Shown in pieces: positions 8,680 through 18,579 of a stretch of DNA of 62,156 bases (positions within the stretch are counted from its first letter, which is position 1; each line of letters begins with the position of its first letter). Source of the DNA: Chitinophagaceae bacterium UBA1953 (GTDB lineage Bacteria > Bacteroidota > Bacteroidia > Chitinophagales > Chitinophagaceae); NCBI GenBank assembly GCA_002336115.1, contig DDEN01000049.1, forward strand, positions 1 through 62,156, read 5' to 3'. The position numbers were made by a program, and so were the translations under genes. The notes beneath the pieces were generated by a model that was not told the origin of the DNA, did not search any database, and was given only the letters and a program-made list of their open reading frames with translations.

Positions 8680-8902
8680 GGGTGAATCTGAATATAGTTG
8701 TTTCCGAATTTTCAATTAAATCTGTAAACTTAGAATATTAGATCGGAAACGAATTTTTTATAAAGAATTGATTATCAATAATATTGCACATGTTTTTTTA
8801 TTAAATATTTTTTTATTGAATTTTCGCTCAAAAAAGTTAAAAAAAATCAAAAAAAAATTAGGGGAATTTTTGGGTTCCTGTCTCCTTACAGTTATACCGA
8901 TT
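8680..8902 (+). promoter_or_regulatory. AT-rich upstream region of fecR with phased A-tracts
   Basis: No gene is seen here. A weak stem (8700-8707 with 8743-8750) followed by a T-run might terminate transcription from the fossil. T-tracts lie at 8793-8799 and 8808-8814, and A-tracts at 8830-8835, 8839-8846 and 8849-8857. The centres of the three A-tracts are about 10 bp apart, as expected for curved DNA. The fecR frame is open through much of this DNA, but the resulting peptide would be lysine-rich and without family homology, so I treat the region as untranslated. Confidence 0.4.
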
Positions 8903-10036
8903 ATGAGCAGAGATAAAATATGGCATTTATTCGCAAGAAAACTGGCTGGTGAAGCAAGCAGAGAAGAGCTTCATGAGCTTGATATTTTACTAAAGGAAGA
9001 TTCTTCCCTCTACTACGAGCTGAGTTCTATAATTCAATTATGGGAAGAAGCATCTGATACAGACAATGATTACCTTGAAGCCACCTACCTGCTACATTAC
9101 GAGAAAATGAAAAAGCTTGGAATGGAGCCGAAAACTGAAGAATTAGTTGAAGATAGCGAAAGTGAAGATTATCAAAGGCCGTTCACTATTTTTACCCGTT
9201 ACAGAAATAAAATTTTTGCAGGGTCGGTTTTTGCAGCACTCGTAATTATTATTGGAGTTGTTTTCTTGAATACGAAAAATGCTAAAACAGAAAAAACTTC
9301 ATTGTCTTTTTATACAAATATTCAGAAACCTCAGCGGGAAATAATAACCAAGAAAGGGTCTAATAGTGAATTTAAACTTCCCGATGGTTCGACTGTTTGG
9401 TTAAATGCCGGCAGTAAGCTGAATTATGAAAAGATTAATGAAACGGGGCTCCGGGAAGTTTATTTAACTGGTGAAGCTTTTTTTGACGTTGTTAAAAACC
9501 CGAAAAGACCTTTTGTTATTCATACTTCGAATATTGATATAAAAGTTTTGGGGACTGCATTTAATGTAAAAGCGTATCCCGAAGATAAAACGGTAGAAAC
9601 AAGCCTTATAAGAGGAAGTGTTGAAGTAACGGTTAAGAATAAGCCTGGAGAAAAATATTTATTAAAGCCAAATCAAAAACTGGTTTTATATAATGCTTAT
9701 TTAAACGAAAGAGTGAATAAAGAACAGCGGGTGGCACCGGTTAATTTGCCTGCCGTTGCTATTAAGCAGTTAAGCTATATTAATGGCGACAGTGCTTCAT
9801 TGGAAACATCCTGGATGAGAAATGAGCTTTCTTTTCAGGACGAACAGTTTGCTGATATAGCAGTTAGAATGGAACGTTGGTATAATGTGGAATTTGAGTT
9901 CAAGAACAAGGCAATGGAAAATGAGCGACTGACAGGTTCTTTTGAGATGGAGACCTTGAAACAGGCTCTTGAAGCTTTGAAAATTACAACCAGATTTAAT
10001 TATAAAATAGAAGGAAATAAGGTTTTGATATATTAA
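8903..10036 (+). CDS. FecR-family anti-sigma factor
   Basis: 377 residues from the ATG at 8903, chosen because MSRDKIWHLFARKLAGEAS matches the start of the broken copy at 8044. Layout: a cytoplasmic sigma-binding region (1-100), one membrane segment (about 104-123), a periplasmic FecR domain (about 160-270, with KLPDGSTVWLNAGSKL and GEAFFDVVKNPKRPFVI), and a C-terminal DUF4974-like domain (about 310-377) expected to contact the STN domain of the partner SusC. It should hold the ECF sigma factor inactive until substrate is sensed. The upstream neighbour is its decayed twin; downstream, 163 bp away, is the STN-type susC. Confidence 0.9.
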   Translation: MSRDKIWHLFARKLAGEASREELHELDILLKEDSSLYYELSSIIQLWEEASDTDNDYLEATYLLHYEKMKKLGMEPKTEELVEDSESEDYQRPFTIFTRYRNKIFAGSVFAALVIIIGVVFLNTKNAKTEKTSLSFYTNIQKPQREIITKKGSNSEFKLPDGSTVWLNAGSKLNYEKINETGLREVYLTGEAFFDVVKNPKRPFVIHTSNIDIKVLGTAFNVKAYPEDKTVETSLIRGSVEVTVKNKPGEKYLLKPNQKLVLYNAYLNERVNKEQRVAPVNLPAVAIKQLSYINGDSASLETSWMRNELSFQDEQFADIAVRMERWYNVEFEFKNKAMENERLTGSFEMETLKQALEALKITTRFNYKIEGNKVLIY

Positions 10037-10199
10037 TCACAAAACAACTAACATGCTTATGACCATACAACTCAATAATTCTACATAAAATAAAAAACGG
10101 GAAATGCTGGCACATTTCCCGAAAAGTAGTACACGTTTACCATGAAACCGGGTAAACAGGAAATGTCGGTTTCAATTTATACTACCAAACTATAAAAGT
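10037..10199 (+). promoter_or_regulatory. susC leader with competing hairpins
   Basis: A hairpin with 9-bp arms (10098-10106 and 10113-10121) lacks a T-run. Downstream, an outer stem (10126-10131 with 10180-10185) encloses two mutually exclusive stems: 10135-10141 with 10151-10157, or 10144-10150 with 10167-10173. This could be a structured 5' untranslated region or attenuator for the susC message. It matches no riboswitch class that I recognise. The pairings are read by eye, without energy calculation. Confidence 0.4.
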
Positions 10200-13100
10200 A
10201 TGAAAAAAAGAACTAAGATTGCTCGGGCTAAGGCGGCCCTGAAAAAGCCTTTATTGATTATGAAACTTACATTATTGCTTGCTGTTTTTTGCACGTTTCA
10301 TGCTTCAGCAGGTCTTATTGCTCAGAACATTTCTTTTAAAGCCAACGATACTGAAATATCAAAGGTTTTAAATGAGATACAAAAGCAAGGCGACTATCGT
10401 TTTATTTACAACAGCAGCTTAAAAGATTTAAAACACAGAATATCAGTCAATTTTGTAAAGGCTGATCTGGAAGAAGCACTAAATCAAATTTTTACAGGAA
10501 CAACTCTCACTTTCATCAAACTTGACAATAATCTAATTGCCATTCGCTCAACTGATCCGGGTGAAAAAGATATACGTATAACTGGGCGGGTAACAACTGA
10601 AACCGGTGATCCAATTACAGCAGCATCTATTGTTATTAAAGGAACAAAAAATGGAACAGTAACGGATGTTAACGGAAATTTTTCAATAACTGTGCCTGAT
10701 AATGCAGTGTTGCTTATTTCAGCAGTTGGCTATAACCCGGTTGAAATTTCTGTTTCAGGAAAGCAACAAATTACAGTTAAACTGGAACAATCGACTAAAA
10801 AAATGGATGAGGTGGTTGTAATTGGTTATGGTCAGGCAAGTAAAAGAGACTTGACCGGCTCCATTACAAAAATTTCGGGGAGAGATGTTGCGGATAAGCC
10901 AAACACTAATCCTGTTGCGAGTTTACAAGGAAAAGTATCAGGACTTTCTGTTGTTAATTCAGGCGAACTCGGTAAAGAACCCGATATTCGTATCAGGGGT
11001 ACAATTAGTAAAACACAGACAAAGCCTCTTTATATTGTAGATGGGATTTTTCAAGATAATCTTGATTATGTAAATCCTGCTGATATTGAGTCTATTGAAG
11101 TGTTAAAAGATCCATCGTCTTTAGCAATATTTGGTGTAAGGGGGGCTAACGGTGTTATTGTTGTAACCTCCAGAAAAGGTAAATCAGGTTTTAATGTTAA
11201 TCTTTCTACAAGCGTTGGGGTTAAAACAATGGTTGATAAAATCAAGTTAGTTGATGCTGAAGGATTCAAAACTCTTTACCAGGAACAGCTTGCAAATGCA
11301 GGTAATTCTCCTTTTAATTTTTCAAAATACACAGGTAACACAGACTGGCAGGATGCGATAAAACAGAATGGATCAATTTTCAGAACAAATCTTGGTTTGA
11401 GTAGTGGTACAGAAACAAATAAGTTTTACATGGGAATTGGTTACCAGGATGAAGGAGGTATTATTAAGCATGAAAGACTTCAGAAATATATACTTTCGCT
11501 TACTGATGAGTTAAGAATTGGCAAAAATTTCAAAGTCGGGTTTGATGTGAATACATATCGTTCGAACAACCCGTATTTGCAGAGTTTTGGCGCAGCTTTA
11601 ATTGCCACTCCGGTAATTAATCCTTATAATGCCGAGCAGGGTTTATATAATCAATTGCCAATTGGTACTGCACAAATTGCAAATCCATTGCGGGTTGTTG
11701 AGGAAACACAGGGAACACAGATATCAAACACAAACAGGATTGTAGGCAATGTATTTACTGAGTTTAGTTTCTTAAAAAGCTTTACGTTCAGGGCCAATTA
11801 TTATGCCGATTTTTCATCCACTGATTTCAGGTCGTATTCACCTTTGGTTAATACATGGAATATAGATAATGCAGCAGTATCACATGAAGTAACAAAGACT
11901 TCTGTAACCCAAAGTAAAAGCCAGTACTCAAAGTATCAACAGGAATATCTGCTCACTTACAAAAAGAAAATAGAAGATCATTCTATTACTGTTTTGGGTG
12001 GTTTTACAACTAACTATAACGGATATACTGAGAATAAACTGACCGGTTCACAATTTACAACTGGTCTGGCGCTTCCTATACCAAATGATAAAAGACAATG
12101 GTATGTTGATAACCGTACGTTCGTAGATCCAACCTCAATTAAGATACCTGATCCGGATAAAGATGCGTTTGGTAATTACCTGCCATACCAGTGGGAACAG
12201 GCAACTGTGTCGTATTTAGCAAGAGCTTTGTATAACTACAAGGGTAAATATATGTTGAATGCTTCATTCAGGAGGGATGGCTCATCTGATATAGCTAATG
12301 ATAACAGGTATCAGAATTTTGGTGCAGTAGGTGCTGCTTGGGAAATTTCAAAAGAAGGGTTTATGACTGATCAGAAAATTTTCAATTTTCTGAAATTGAA
12401 GACTTCTTGGGGCGTGTTAGGAAATCAATATACCTCAATACATTATCCTTTTTATCCATTACTGAACGCATCAAATTCGGCTGTTTTTGGTTCCAATGGA
12501 GGAGCTTTATTAAGTGCTTATACTCCTTCTTTTATACCTGATCCTAATTTGAAATGGGAAACAGTTTCCACTTATGAAATCGGAATTGAATGGGGTGTGT
12601 TAAATAATCGACTTACAGGTGAATTTAATTATTATAACAAGACTACAAAGAACCTGTTAACCGATTATCCTGGGGCCAGTGGGCAAAAACCTGGTATTAC
12701 AAATGCTGGAACAATTTCAAACAAAGGAATTGAGCTTTCTGTTAATTGGACACAACCAGTAAATAGTAATTTCAGTTACAACATTGGAGCAAATCTTACT
12801 ACATTTAAGAATAAAGTAACAGACCTGTATGGAGGTCGTGAGATTATCAGTGGACCATCTATAACAAGAGTTGGAGATCCAATCGGATCCTTTTATGGAT
12901 ATGTAGTAACTGGTGTTGTTCAAGACAAAGCTGATTCAGCCGCTTCTCCAAAGTATAGTGGTATGACTGTCGGGAAATTAAAATACCAGGATATAACCGG
13001 AGCAAACGGTACACCTGATGGACAGATTACAGATTTAGACAGAGTCATTATTGGTAATCCTACTCCAAAGTTTAGTTATGGAATTTCGTTAGGAACTCAG

Positions 13101-13538
13101 TACAAAGGTTTGGATTTTAGTATGGATATTCAAGGAGTTTATGGAAATAAGATTTTCAGAAGCTGGGGTAATACTGCAGGATACGCAACCTTTAATTACA
13201 GAGTTGCAAGATTAAACCGTTGGCATGGTGCTGGCACCTCTAACACCGAGCCGCTTTTAAAAGATGAAACTTTGCTTAACTCGACTTATATGATCGAAAA
13301 TGGAAGTTATTTCAGAATTAGAAATGTTCAGATTGGCTATACCTTTAAAGCAAAGTCACTTTCTAAAGTTCATATAAAATCTTTGCGGTTTTACGCAGCA
13401 GGACAGAATTTAAAAACCTTTAAACATAATTCCGGATATACACCTGAATTTAGTGGCAGCGCAATTCAATTTGGTGTGGATGCAGGATCATATCCTGTCC
13501 CTGCAGTATATACTTTTGGAATTAATGCAAATTTTTAA
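10200..13538 (+). CDS. SusC-like TonB-dependent receptor with STN signalling domain
   Basis: 1112 residues. A basic N-terminus and hydrophobic core form a signal peptide ending near residue 40. An STN domain (about 45-115, NISFKANDTEISKVLNEI onward) is followed by a carboxypeptidase-regulatory-like beta domain (about 125-195), a plug (about 205-325, with PLYIVDGIF and NPADIESIEVLKDPSSLAIF) and the outer-membrane barrel. SusC proteins import oligosaccharides through the outer membrane using TonB energy. The STN domain signals to a FecR-type anti-sigma factor, which is encoded immediately upstream. The substrate is inferred from the neighbouring GH144 and GH94 enzymes to be beta-1,2-gluco-oligosaccharide. 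The gene is 20 bp from its susD. Confidence 0.95.
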   Translation: MKKRTKIARAKAALKKPLLIMKLTLLLAVFCTFHASAGLIAQNISFKANDTEISKVLNEIQKQGDYRFIYNSSLKDLKHRISVNFVKADLEEALNQIFTGTTLTFIKLDNNLIAIRSTDPGEKDIRITGRVTTETGDPITAASIVIKGTKNGTVTDVNGNFSITVPDNAVLLISAVGYNPVEISVSGKQQITVKLEQSTKKMDEVVVIGYGQASKRDLTGSITKISGRDVADKPNTNPVASLQGKVSGLSVVNSGELGKEPDIRIRGTISKTQTKPLYIVDGIFQDNLDYVNPADIESIEVLKDPSSLAIFGVRGANGVIVVTSRKGKSGFNVNLSTSVGVKTMVDKIKLVDAEGFKTLYQEQLANAGNSPFNFSKYTGNTDWQDAIKQNGSIFRTNLGLSSGTETNKFYMGIGYQDEGGIIKHERLQKYILSLTDELRIGKNFKVGFDVNTYRSNNPYLQSFGAALIATPVINPYNAEQGLYNQLPIGTAQIANPLRVVEETQGTQISNTNRIVGNVFTEFSFLKSFTFRANYYADFSSTDFRSYSPLVNTWNIDNAAVSHEVTKTSVTQSKSQYSKYQQEYLLTYKKKIEDHSITVLGGFTTNYNGYTENKLTGSQFTTGLALPIPNDKRQWYVDNRTFVDPTSIKIPDPDKDAFGNYLPYQWEQATVSYLARALYNYKGKYMLNASFRRDGSSDIANDNRYQNFGAVGAAWEISKEGFMTDQKIFNFLKLKTSWGVLGNQYTSIHYPFYPLLNASNSAVFGSNGGALLSAYTPSFIPDPNLKWETVSTYEIGIEWGVLNNRLTGEFNYYNKTTKNLLTDYPGASGQKPGITNAGTISNKGIELSVNWTQPVNSNFSYNIGANLTTFKNKVTDLYGGREIISGPSITRVGDPIGSFYGYVVTGVVQDKADSAASPKYSGMTVGKLKYQDITGANGTPDGQITDLDRVIIGNPTPKFSYGISLGTQYKGLDFSMDIQGVYGNKIFRSWGNTAGYATFNYRVARLNRWHGAGTSNTEPLLKDETLLNSTYMIENGSYFRIRNVQIGYTFKAKSLSKVHIKSLRFYAAGQNLKTFKHNSGYTPEFSGSAIQFGVDAGSYPVPAVYTFGINANF

Positions 13539-13558
13539 TCTAAACAGAAGTAATTATT

Positions 13559-15091
13559 ATGAAAAGGAAAATATTATATTTTATTATACCGCTTTCTGTT
13601 GTGTTTGCAGTAACGGGATGTAATAAGTTTATTGATAGAAAACCTCTTGGGCAGGCCATAGATGGGGACATTACCCAAGGTGGTGTGGAACCTAAAGTAT
13701 TTGGACTTTATGGTAAAATGAAAACGGAATGGCTGACAGTATATCATTTGCCTTTTATGGAGGTGCATGGAGCAAGAGCTGATGATGTAAAATCTGCAAC
13801 ACCTACTGATGGTGGGGATGGCGATATTGGGAATTTTATTGACAGATACCAATACTCAAAAGACCAATGGGTCGTAAACAGTAACTGGAGTGCCAGAATG
13901 GGGGTTATTACAGAAGCAAGTAATATAATTTTTGAGGTAGATTCTGCTTATTCAACAGATGCGCCAAGTTTAATAAATAAAGGCGAGGCATGCTTCATCA
14001 GGGCTATGATGTATTTTGATATGGTAAGAGATTATGGAGCAGTTCCTTTAATAAACTTTCCTGTTCGCAAGGAGTCTGATGCGAATGTTGCAAAAAGCAG
14101 TGTAGCAGCAATCTATCAGCAAATAGACAATGATTTGGCTGTTGCTGAAACTTATCTCCCCCTTACTTGGGAGTCAAAGTATCTTGGAAGGCTTACAAAA
14201 GGTGCAGCTAATACCCTCCATGCAAAAACATACTTATATCGTCAAAACTGGTCGTCAGCTTTAGGTAAATGTGAAGAAGTAATTAATTCAGGTGTTTATT
14301 CACTAAATACTGATTATAAATTGAATTTTCAGGAAGAAGGAGAAAATGGTGTTGAATCAATTTGGGAAATTCAAAATTATGAGAGTGCAAATGGTTCAAT
14401 TGTAAGTTCTAACGAAATCCCAAATTATGGCGGTTTAAGAGGAGATGGCGAATGGGATTTGGGATGGGGTTGGATGATTCCTGATACAATTTTAGTAAAC
14501 AATGCTTATGAGACAGGAGATCCTAGACTTCATGAAACAGTTTTATTCCCTGGTCAGTCCGATGAAAGATATAACCGAATTGTACCCGCTTTCAAAGGAA
14601 CTTCAGCAAGTACAAATAACTGGTATTACTGGAATAAGAAAGTATATACTGATCCTGTACGTCGTGCTGCAACAGGTGACAGAATGGGTAAATGGCTCAA
14701 CACGATAATTCTGCGTTATGCTGATGTTTTGTTGATGGCTGCCGAAGCTGCAAATGAATTAGGAGGTACTGCAAATACAACAAAATCGCTGGCTTGGTTA
14801 GAAATGATCAGGGCAAGGGCAAGAAATGGCAATAATGCAATCTTACCTCCAGTTACAAGTACTAACAAAGATGTTATCAGAACTGCTATTAAAAAGGAAC
14901 GTCGTGTTGAATTTGCTATGGAATATGAAAGATTTTATGATCTTGTTCGTTGGATTCCTGCAACAGATGGTATTGATGCAATTCAGGTACTTGGGCCACT
15001 TGGATATACTACCAAGAATAAGTACCTGCCTATTCCACAGCCTGAGATTGATAAGTCTGGTGGAGTGCTTATACAAAATTCAGATTATTAA
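13559..15091 (+). CDS. SusD/RagB-like outer-membrane glycan-binding lipoprotein
   Basis: 510 residues with a lipoprotein signal ending in the lipobox VTGC (Cys21). The TPR-rich N-terminal part has GEACFIRAMMYFDMVRDYGAVPL near 145-165, a classical SusD segment. The C-terminus carries the family signature KKERRVEFAMEYERFYDLVRW and ends LPIPQPEIDKSGGVLIQNSDY-like. It is the lid partner of the preceding SusC and captures oligosaccharides at the surface. A strong hairpin lies 112 bp downstream, probably setting SusCD expression apart from the enzyme genes. Confidence 0.94.
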   Translation: MKRKILYFIIPLSVVFAVTGCNKFIDRKPLGQAIDGDITQGGVEPKVFGLYGKMKTEWLTVYHLPFMEVHGARADDVKSATPTDGGDGDIGNFIDRYQYSKDQWVVNSNWSARMGVITEASNIIFEVDSAYSTDAPSLINKGEACFIRAMMYFDMVRDYGAVPLINFPVRKESDANVAKSSVAAIYQQIDNDLAVAETYLPLTWESKYLGRLTKGAANTLHAKTYLYRQNWSSALGKCEEVINSGVYSLNTDYKLNFQEEGENGVESIWEIQNYESANGSIVSSNEIPNYGGLRGDGEWDLGWGWMIPDTILVNNAYETGDPRLHETVLFPGQSDERYNRIVPAFKGTSASTNNWYYWNKKVYTDPVRRAATGDRMGKWLNTIILRYADVLLMAAEAANELGGTANTTKSLAWLEMIRARARNGNNAILPPVTSTNKDVIRTAIKKERRVEFAMEYERFYDLVRWIPATDGIDAIQVLGPLGYTTKNKYLPIPQPEIDKSGGVLIQNSDY

Positions 15092-15203
15092 CAGGATGCT
15101 TAAAGTGAATTTAATAAATGAGTGTTTCGTTGATTTGATTTTGTAAATGGAATAGTAAGTGTAATTATGAATTTAAGCAGTAACGACACTGTTAAATGAA
15201 AAG

Positions 15204-15244
15204 AACAATATAGGGGACTGCAATTTGCAGTCCCCTATATTGTT
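15204..15244. terminator. long perfect hairpin after susD
   Basis: Perfect 20-bp arms (15204-15223 and 15225-15244) flank a single central T, so a few inner pairs would open into a loop. The stem core is GC-rich. The downstream side lacks a T-run, so it may be a partial terminator, an RNase-stop hairpin or an mRNA stabiliser rather than a simple terminator. It lies between the SusCD pair and the FG-GAP gene. Confidence 0.6.
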
Positions 15245-15266
15245 AGTTAGATGAAATATTGAAAAT

Positions 15267-18200
15267 ATGAAGAATAATTTTTTTTTCATTTTAGTGATGT
15301 TTTTTTTATTAGCTGCCTGCAAAAACAGGCAACACATGTTTGAAGCTATTCCTGCTTCCAAAAGCAACGTCAGGTTTCAGAATAAACTCGAAAAAAGGGA
15401 TCTTTTCGGAATTCTTTATTACCTCTATTACTATAATGGTGCAGGTGTTGCAACAGGAGATATTAACAACGATGGGTTGCCCGACATTTATTTCTCAGCA
15501 AATAAGAAGGGAGGTAATAAACTCTACCTTAACAAAGGTGATTTTAAGTTTGAAGATATTACGGATAAAGCAGGAGTAAAAGGGATGGCAGACTGGTGTA
15601 CGGGAGTTTCCATGGCAGATGTTAACGGTGATGGGCTATTAGATATCTATGTGTCATCAGTCAGTGGAAAATACAAATTGAATGGGCATAATGAACTTTA
15701 TATTAATAACGGTGATTTAACTTTCTCTGAAAAGTCAGAAGCATACGGGCTAAATGTTTCATGCCTTAGCACACAAACAGCTTTTTTTGACTTTGACCAT
15801 GATGGCGATCTTGATTGTTATATTTTGAATCAGTCCGACCATCCGCATTCAAATATTGTAGATACCGGTTTCAGGCATCAGTATGATTCTATATCGGGAG
15901 ACAGATTATACAGAAACGATTTAAAAACGACAGGTAAGTTTACGGATGTGTCTAAAGAAGCAGGTATTTACCAAAGCAAGTTAGGGTATGGTCTTGGAAT
16001 TTCGGTAGCAGATTTAAATAATGATGGTTGGGAAGATATTTATATTGGGAATGATTTTCAGGAAAATGACTACTACTATATAAATCAGAAAAACGGCACG
16101 TTTAAAGAAGATGGAGCTAAGCATTTTAAACATTATAGCCGTTTCAGTATGGGAAATGATATTGGAGATTTTAATAACGATGGGCAACCGGATGTAATGA
16201 CATTGGATATGCTGCCTCCAGATGAGAAAACGCTGAAAACATATGGAAGTGATGAAAATATTGATATTTATAATTTTAAAATAATAAATAATGGCTATCA
16301 AAATCAGGTATCAAGAAATTGTCTTCAAATGAATAACGGTAATGGTGAAAGTTTCAGTGATGTTGCATTGATAGCAGGGGTTTCGGCAACAGACTGGAGT
16401 TGGTCGCCTCTTATGGCTGATTTTGACAATGATGGGAATAAAGATATATTGGTTACTAATGGTATTGTAAAACGGCCGGTTGATCTTGATTATATAAAAT
16501 TTATATCGGACGCATATGTAGATAAAGTTTTAAACAATTCTGACAAATACGACGAACTGGCATTAAAAGGAATGCCTGATGGGGCAACGAATCCGTTTTT
16601 CTTTAAAGGAAGTGGAGGTATCCGTTTTGACGATGTTAGTAAAGAATGGGGAACAAGCGACATGAAAGGTTATTTCAATGGTGCTTCTTATGCTGATTTA
16701 GATAATGATGGCAACCTTGATATTGTTATAAATTGTTTGGAAGCCCCTGCAGTTTTACTTAAAAACCGTGGAACACACAAAAATTTTCTGCAAATAAAAT
16801 TTAATGGGCTTGATTCTAATAGATTTGGTGTAGGGGTTAAAACGTATCTATATAAAAATAAAAATATCCAATATCAGCAATTAATGCAAACAAGGGGTTT
16901 TATGTCTTCAGTTGATCCTGTATTGCATTTTGGTCTTGATACTGTATCTAACATCGACAGCATACTTATTATCTGGCCTTCTCAGAAATATCAAGTTATT
17001 AAGAATGTTGCGGCTAATAAAACAATAGTTATTAAAGAAGAAAATGCAGGCAATCTTTTTAATTATGATCAGTATTTCCATGTAGAGCATGTTTTTACAG
17101 ATATCACATCACAAATTAATCTGGAGTGGAAGCATGAAGAAAATGATTTTAATGATTTTAATAAGCAATATTTGATACCACATATGGAATCAAGGCGTGG
17201 ACCTAAGATTGCTGTAGCTGATGTTAACAATGATGGTTTGGATGATTTCTATATTTGTGGCGCAAAAAAACAACCCGGTGCCTTGATGATTCAAAAAGCA
17301 GATGGTACTTTTCAAAAAGCTGATACTTCTGTATTTAATACAAATTCAATAAGCGAGGATGTTGATGCTGTTTTTTTTGATTGTAATAATGACGGGAATA
17401 TTGATTTATGGGTTGTGAGTGGTGGAAACGAGTTTCCTTATAATGAACTGGCACTGGAAGACAGGGTCTATTTAAATGATGGGAAAGGGCATTTCAGGAA
17501 ATCCAGTGGTGCGATAAACCAGCAATATGAAAATAAGACTTGTATTGCTGTTGCCGATATAGATAAAGATGGTGATATGGATGCATTTATTGGTAATCTC
17601 GGAAATGTTCTTCAATATGGCGATATCAAGCCTTCTTATTTATATATAAACAATGGGCAGGGTGTTTTCTCAAATGATTACAAGCGAGCCGATTTTAATA
17701 AGCTGGGGATGGTTACAACAGCATCTTTTGCAGATGTAAATAACGATAGCTGGCCTGATTTAATCGCTGCAGGAGAATTTATGGGAGTAAAAATATTTAT
17801 TAATGATCATGGGAAATTCAAAGAAACTGAAATCCCTCATTCTACAGGTTTATGGCAAACGATCTTACCTGTTGATATTAACGGAGATGGCTTAATTGAT
17901 ATCGTTGGAGGCAATTGGGGGCTGAATTCCAAATTATGGGCAGGGAAAAATGGTAATCTTAAGCTATATGTAAAAGACTTTGATTTTAATGGTTCAGCCG
18001 AACAGATATTATGTTATACAATTGATGGAAAAGAATACACTTTCCTTGCAAAAGATGAATTAGAAAAGGCATTACCTGTTTTAAAAAAATATTATCTCAG
18101 GTATGATGAGGTTGCAGGTAAAACTGTAGATTATATGTTCTACGATCTTTTTAAAGATTATAAAGAATTTAAAGCAGAGATACTTGCTTCTTCTTATTTC

Positions 18201-18542
18201 ATTAATGATGGTAAAGGAAATTTTACACGAACTGATCTTCCTGACGGGTTACAGATAGCGCCTTTAATGACTTTTTCTGTAAACCCAACTGATAAATCTG
18301 GCTCATTAATAGCCGCAGGAAATTTCTATGGTGTAATTCCATATGAAGGACGTTATGATGCAATGTTGCCCACTGCATTTACATATAACCGAATATCAAA
18401 AACAGTTGATATAAAAGATAAAATTAGTTCGTTTGAAGGAGAAGCAAGAGATGTAAAATGGCTTAAAACAAAAGGCGGGGGAAAGATAATGATAATAGCC
18501 CGTAACGATAACACTTTACTTTTCTATAAAACGCATAATTAG
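15267..18542 (+). CDS. CRTAC1-like FG-GAP/VCBS repeat lipoprotein with ASPIC/UnbV domain
   Basis: 1091 residues. The lipobox LAAC puts the lipid-anchored cysteine at about residue 18. Many repeats carry the calcium-binding core DxNxDGxxD (for example ADVNGDGLLD, ADLNNDGWED, ADFDNDGNKD, ADVNNDGLDD), arranged as two blades-of-propeller arrays. Between them is an ASPIC/UnbV domain with HFGLDT and IWPSQKYQVIKNV near 550-590. Such proteins are common beside SusCD genes, but their exact job is not established. Surface glycan binding or scaffolding is a reasonable inference, since no SusE/SusF-like gene is present in PUL A. It is separated from susD by a strong hairpin. Confidence 0.88.
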   Translation: MKNNFFFILVMFFLLAACKNRQHMFEAIPASKSNVRFQNKLEKRDLFGILYYLYYYNGAGVATGDINNDGLPDIYFSANKKGGNKLYLNKGDFKFEDITDKAGVKGMADWCTGVSMADVNGDGLLDIYVSSVSGKYKLNGHNELYINNGDLTFSEKSEAYGLNVSCLSTQTAFFDFDHDGDLDCYILNQSDHPHSNIVDTGFRHQYDSISGDRLYRNDLKTTGKFTDVSKEAGIYQSKLGYGLGISVADLNNDGWEDIYIGNDFQENDYYYINQKNGTFKEDGAKHFKHYSRFSMGNDIGDFNNDGQPDVMTLDMLPPDEKTLKTYGSDENIDIYNFKIINNGYQNQVSRNCLQMNNGNGESFSDVALIAGVSATDWSWSPLMADFDNDGNKDILVTNGIVKRPVDLDYIKFISDAYVDKVLNNSDKYDELALKGMPDGATNPFFFKGSGGIRFDDVSKEWGTSDMKGYFNGASYADLDNDGNLDIVINCLEAPAVLLKNRGTHKNFLQIKFNGLDSNRFGVGVKTYLYKNKNIQYQQLMQTRGFMSSVDPVLHFGLDTVSNIDSILIIWPSQKYQVIKNVAANKTIVIKEENAGNLFNYDQYFHVEHVFTDITSQINLEWKHEENDFNDFNKQYLIPHMESRRGPKIAVADVNNDGLDDFYICGAKKQPGALMIQKADGTFQKADTSVFNTNSISEDVDAVFFDCNNDGNIDLWVVSGGNEFPYNELALEDRVYLNDGKGHFRKSSGAINQQYENKTCIAVADIDKDGDMDAFIGNLGNVLQYGDIKPSYLYINNGQGVFSNDYKRADFNKLGMVTTASFADVNNDSWPDLIAAGEFMGVKIFINDHGKFKETEIPHSTGLWQTILPVDINGDGLIDIVGGNWGLNSKLWAGKNGNLKLYVKDFDFNGSAEQILCYTIDGKEYTFLAKDELEKALPVLKKYYLRYDEVAGKTVDYMFYDLFKDYKEFKAEILASSYFINDGKGNFTRTDLPDGLQIAPLMTFSVNPTDKSGSLIAAGNFYGVIPYEGRYDAMLPTAFTYNRISKTVDIKDKISSFEGEARDVKWLKTKGGGKIMIIARNDNTLLFYKTHN

Positions 18543-18579
18543 AAATATTATCGGTAGTTTTTCTTATTGTATCTTTGAC

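Noticed and set aside
8768..8902. 45-codon N-terminal extension of the intact FecR
   Set aside because: It reads through AT-rich phased A-tracts and gives a lysine-rich peptide; the tandem copy begins at the equivalent of 8903.
15204..15244. Long inverted repeat as a transposon end or mobile repeat
   Set aside because: No second copy, target duplication or transposase was seen in the window.
15267..18542. Repeated DxNxDG motifs as a DNA repeat or CRISPR array
   Set aside because: The repetition is at protein level in FG-GAP units, with variable DNA and spacing.
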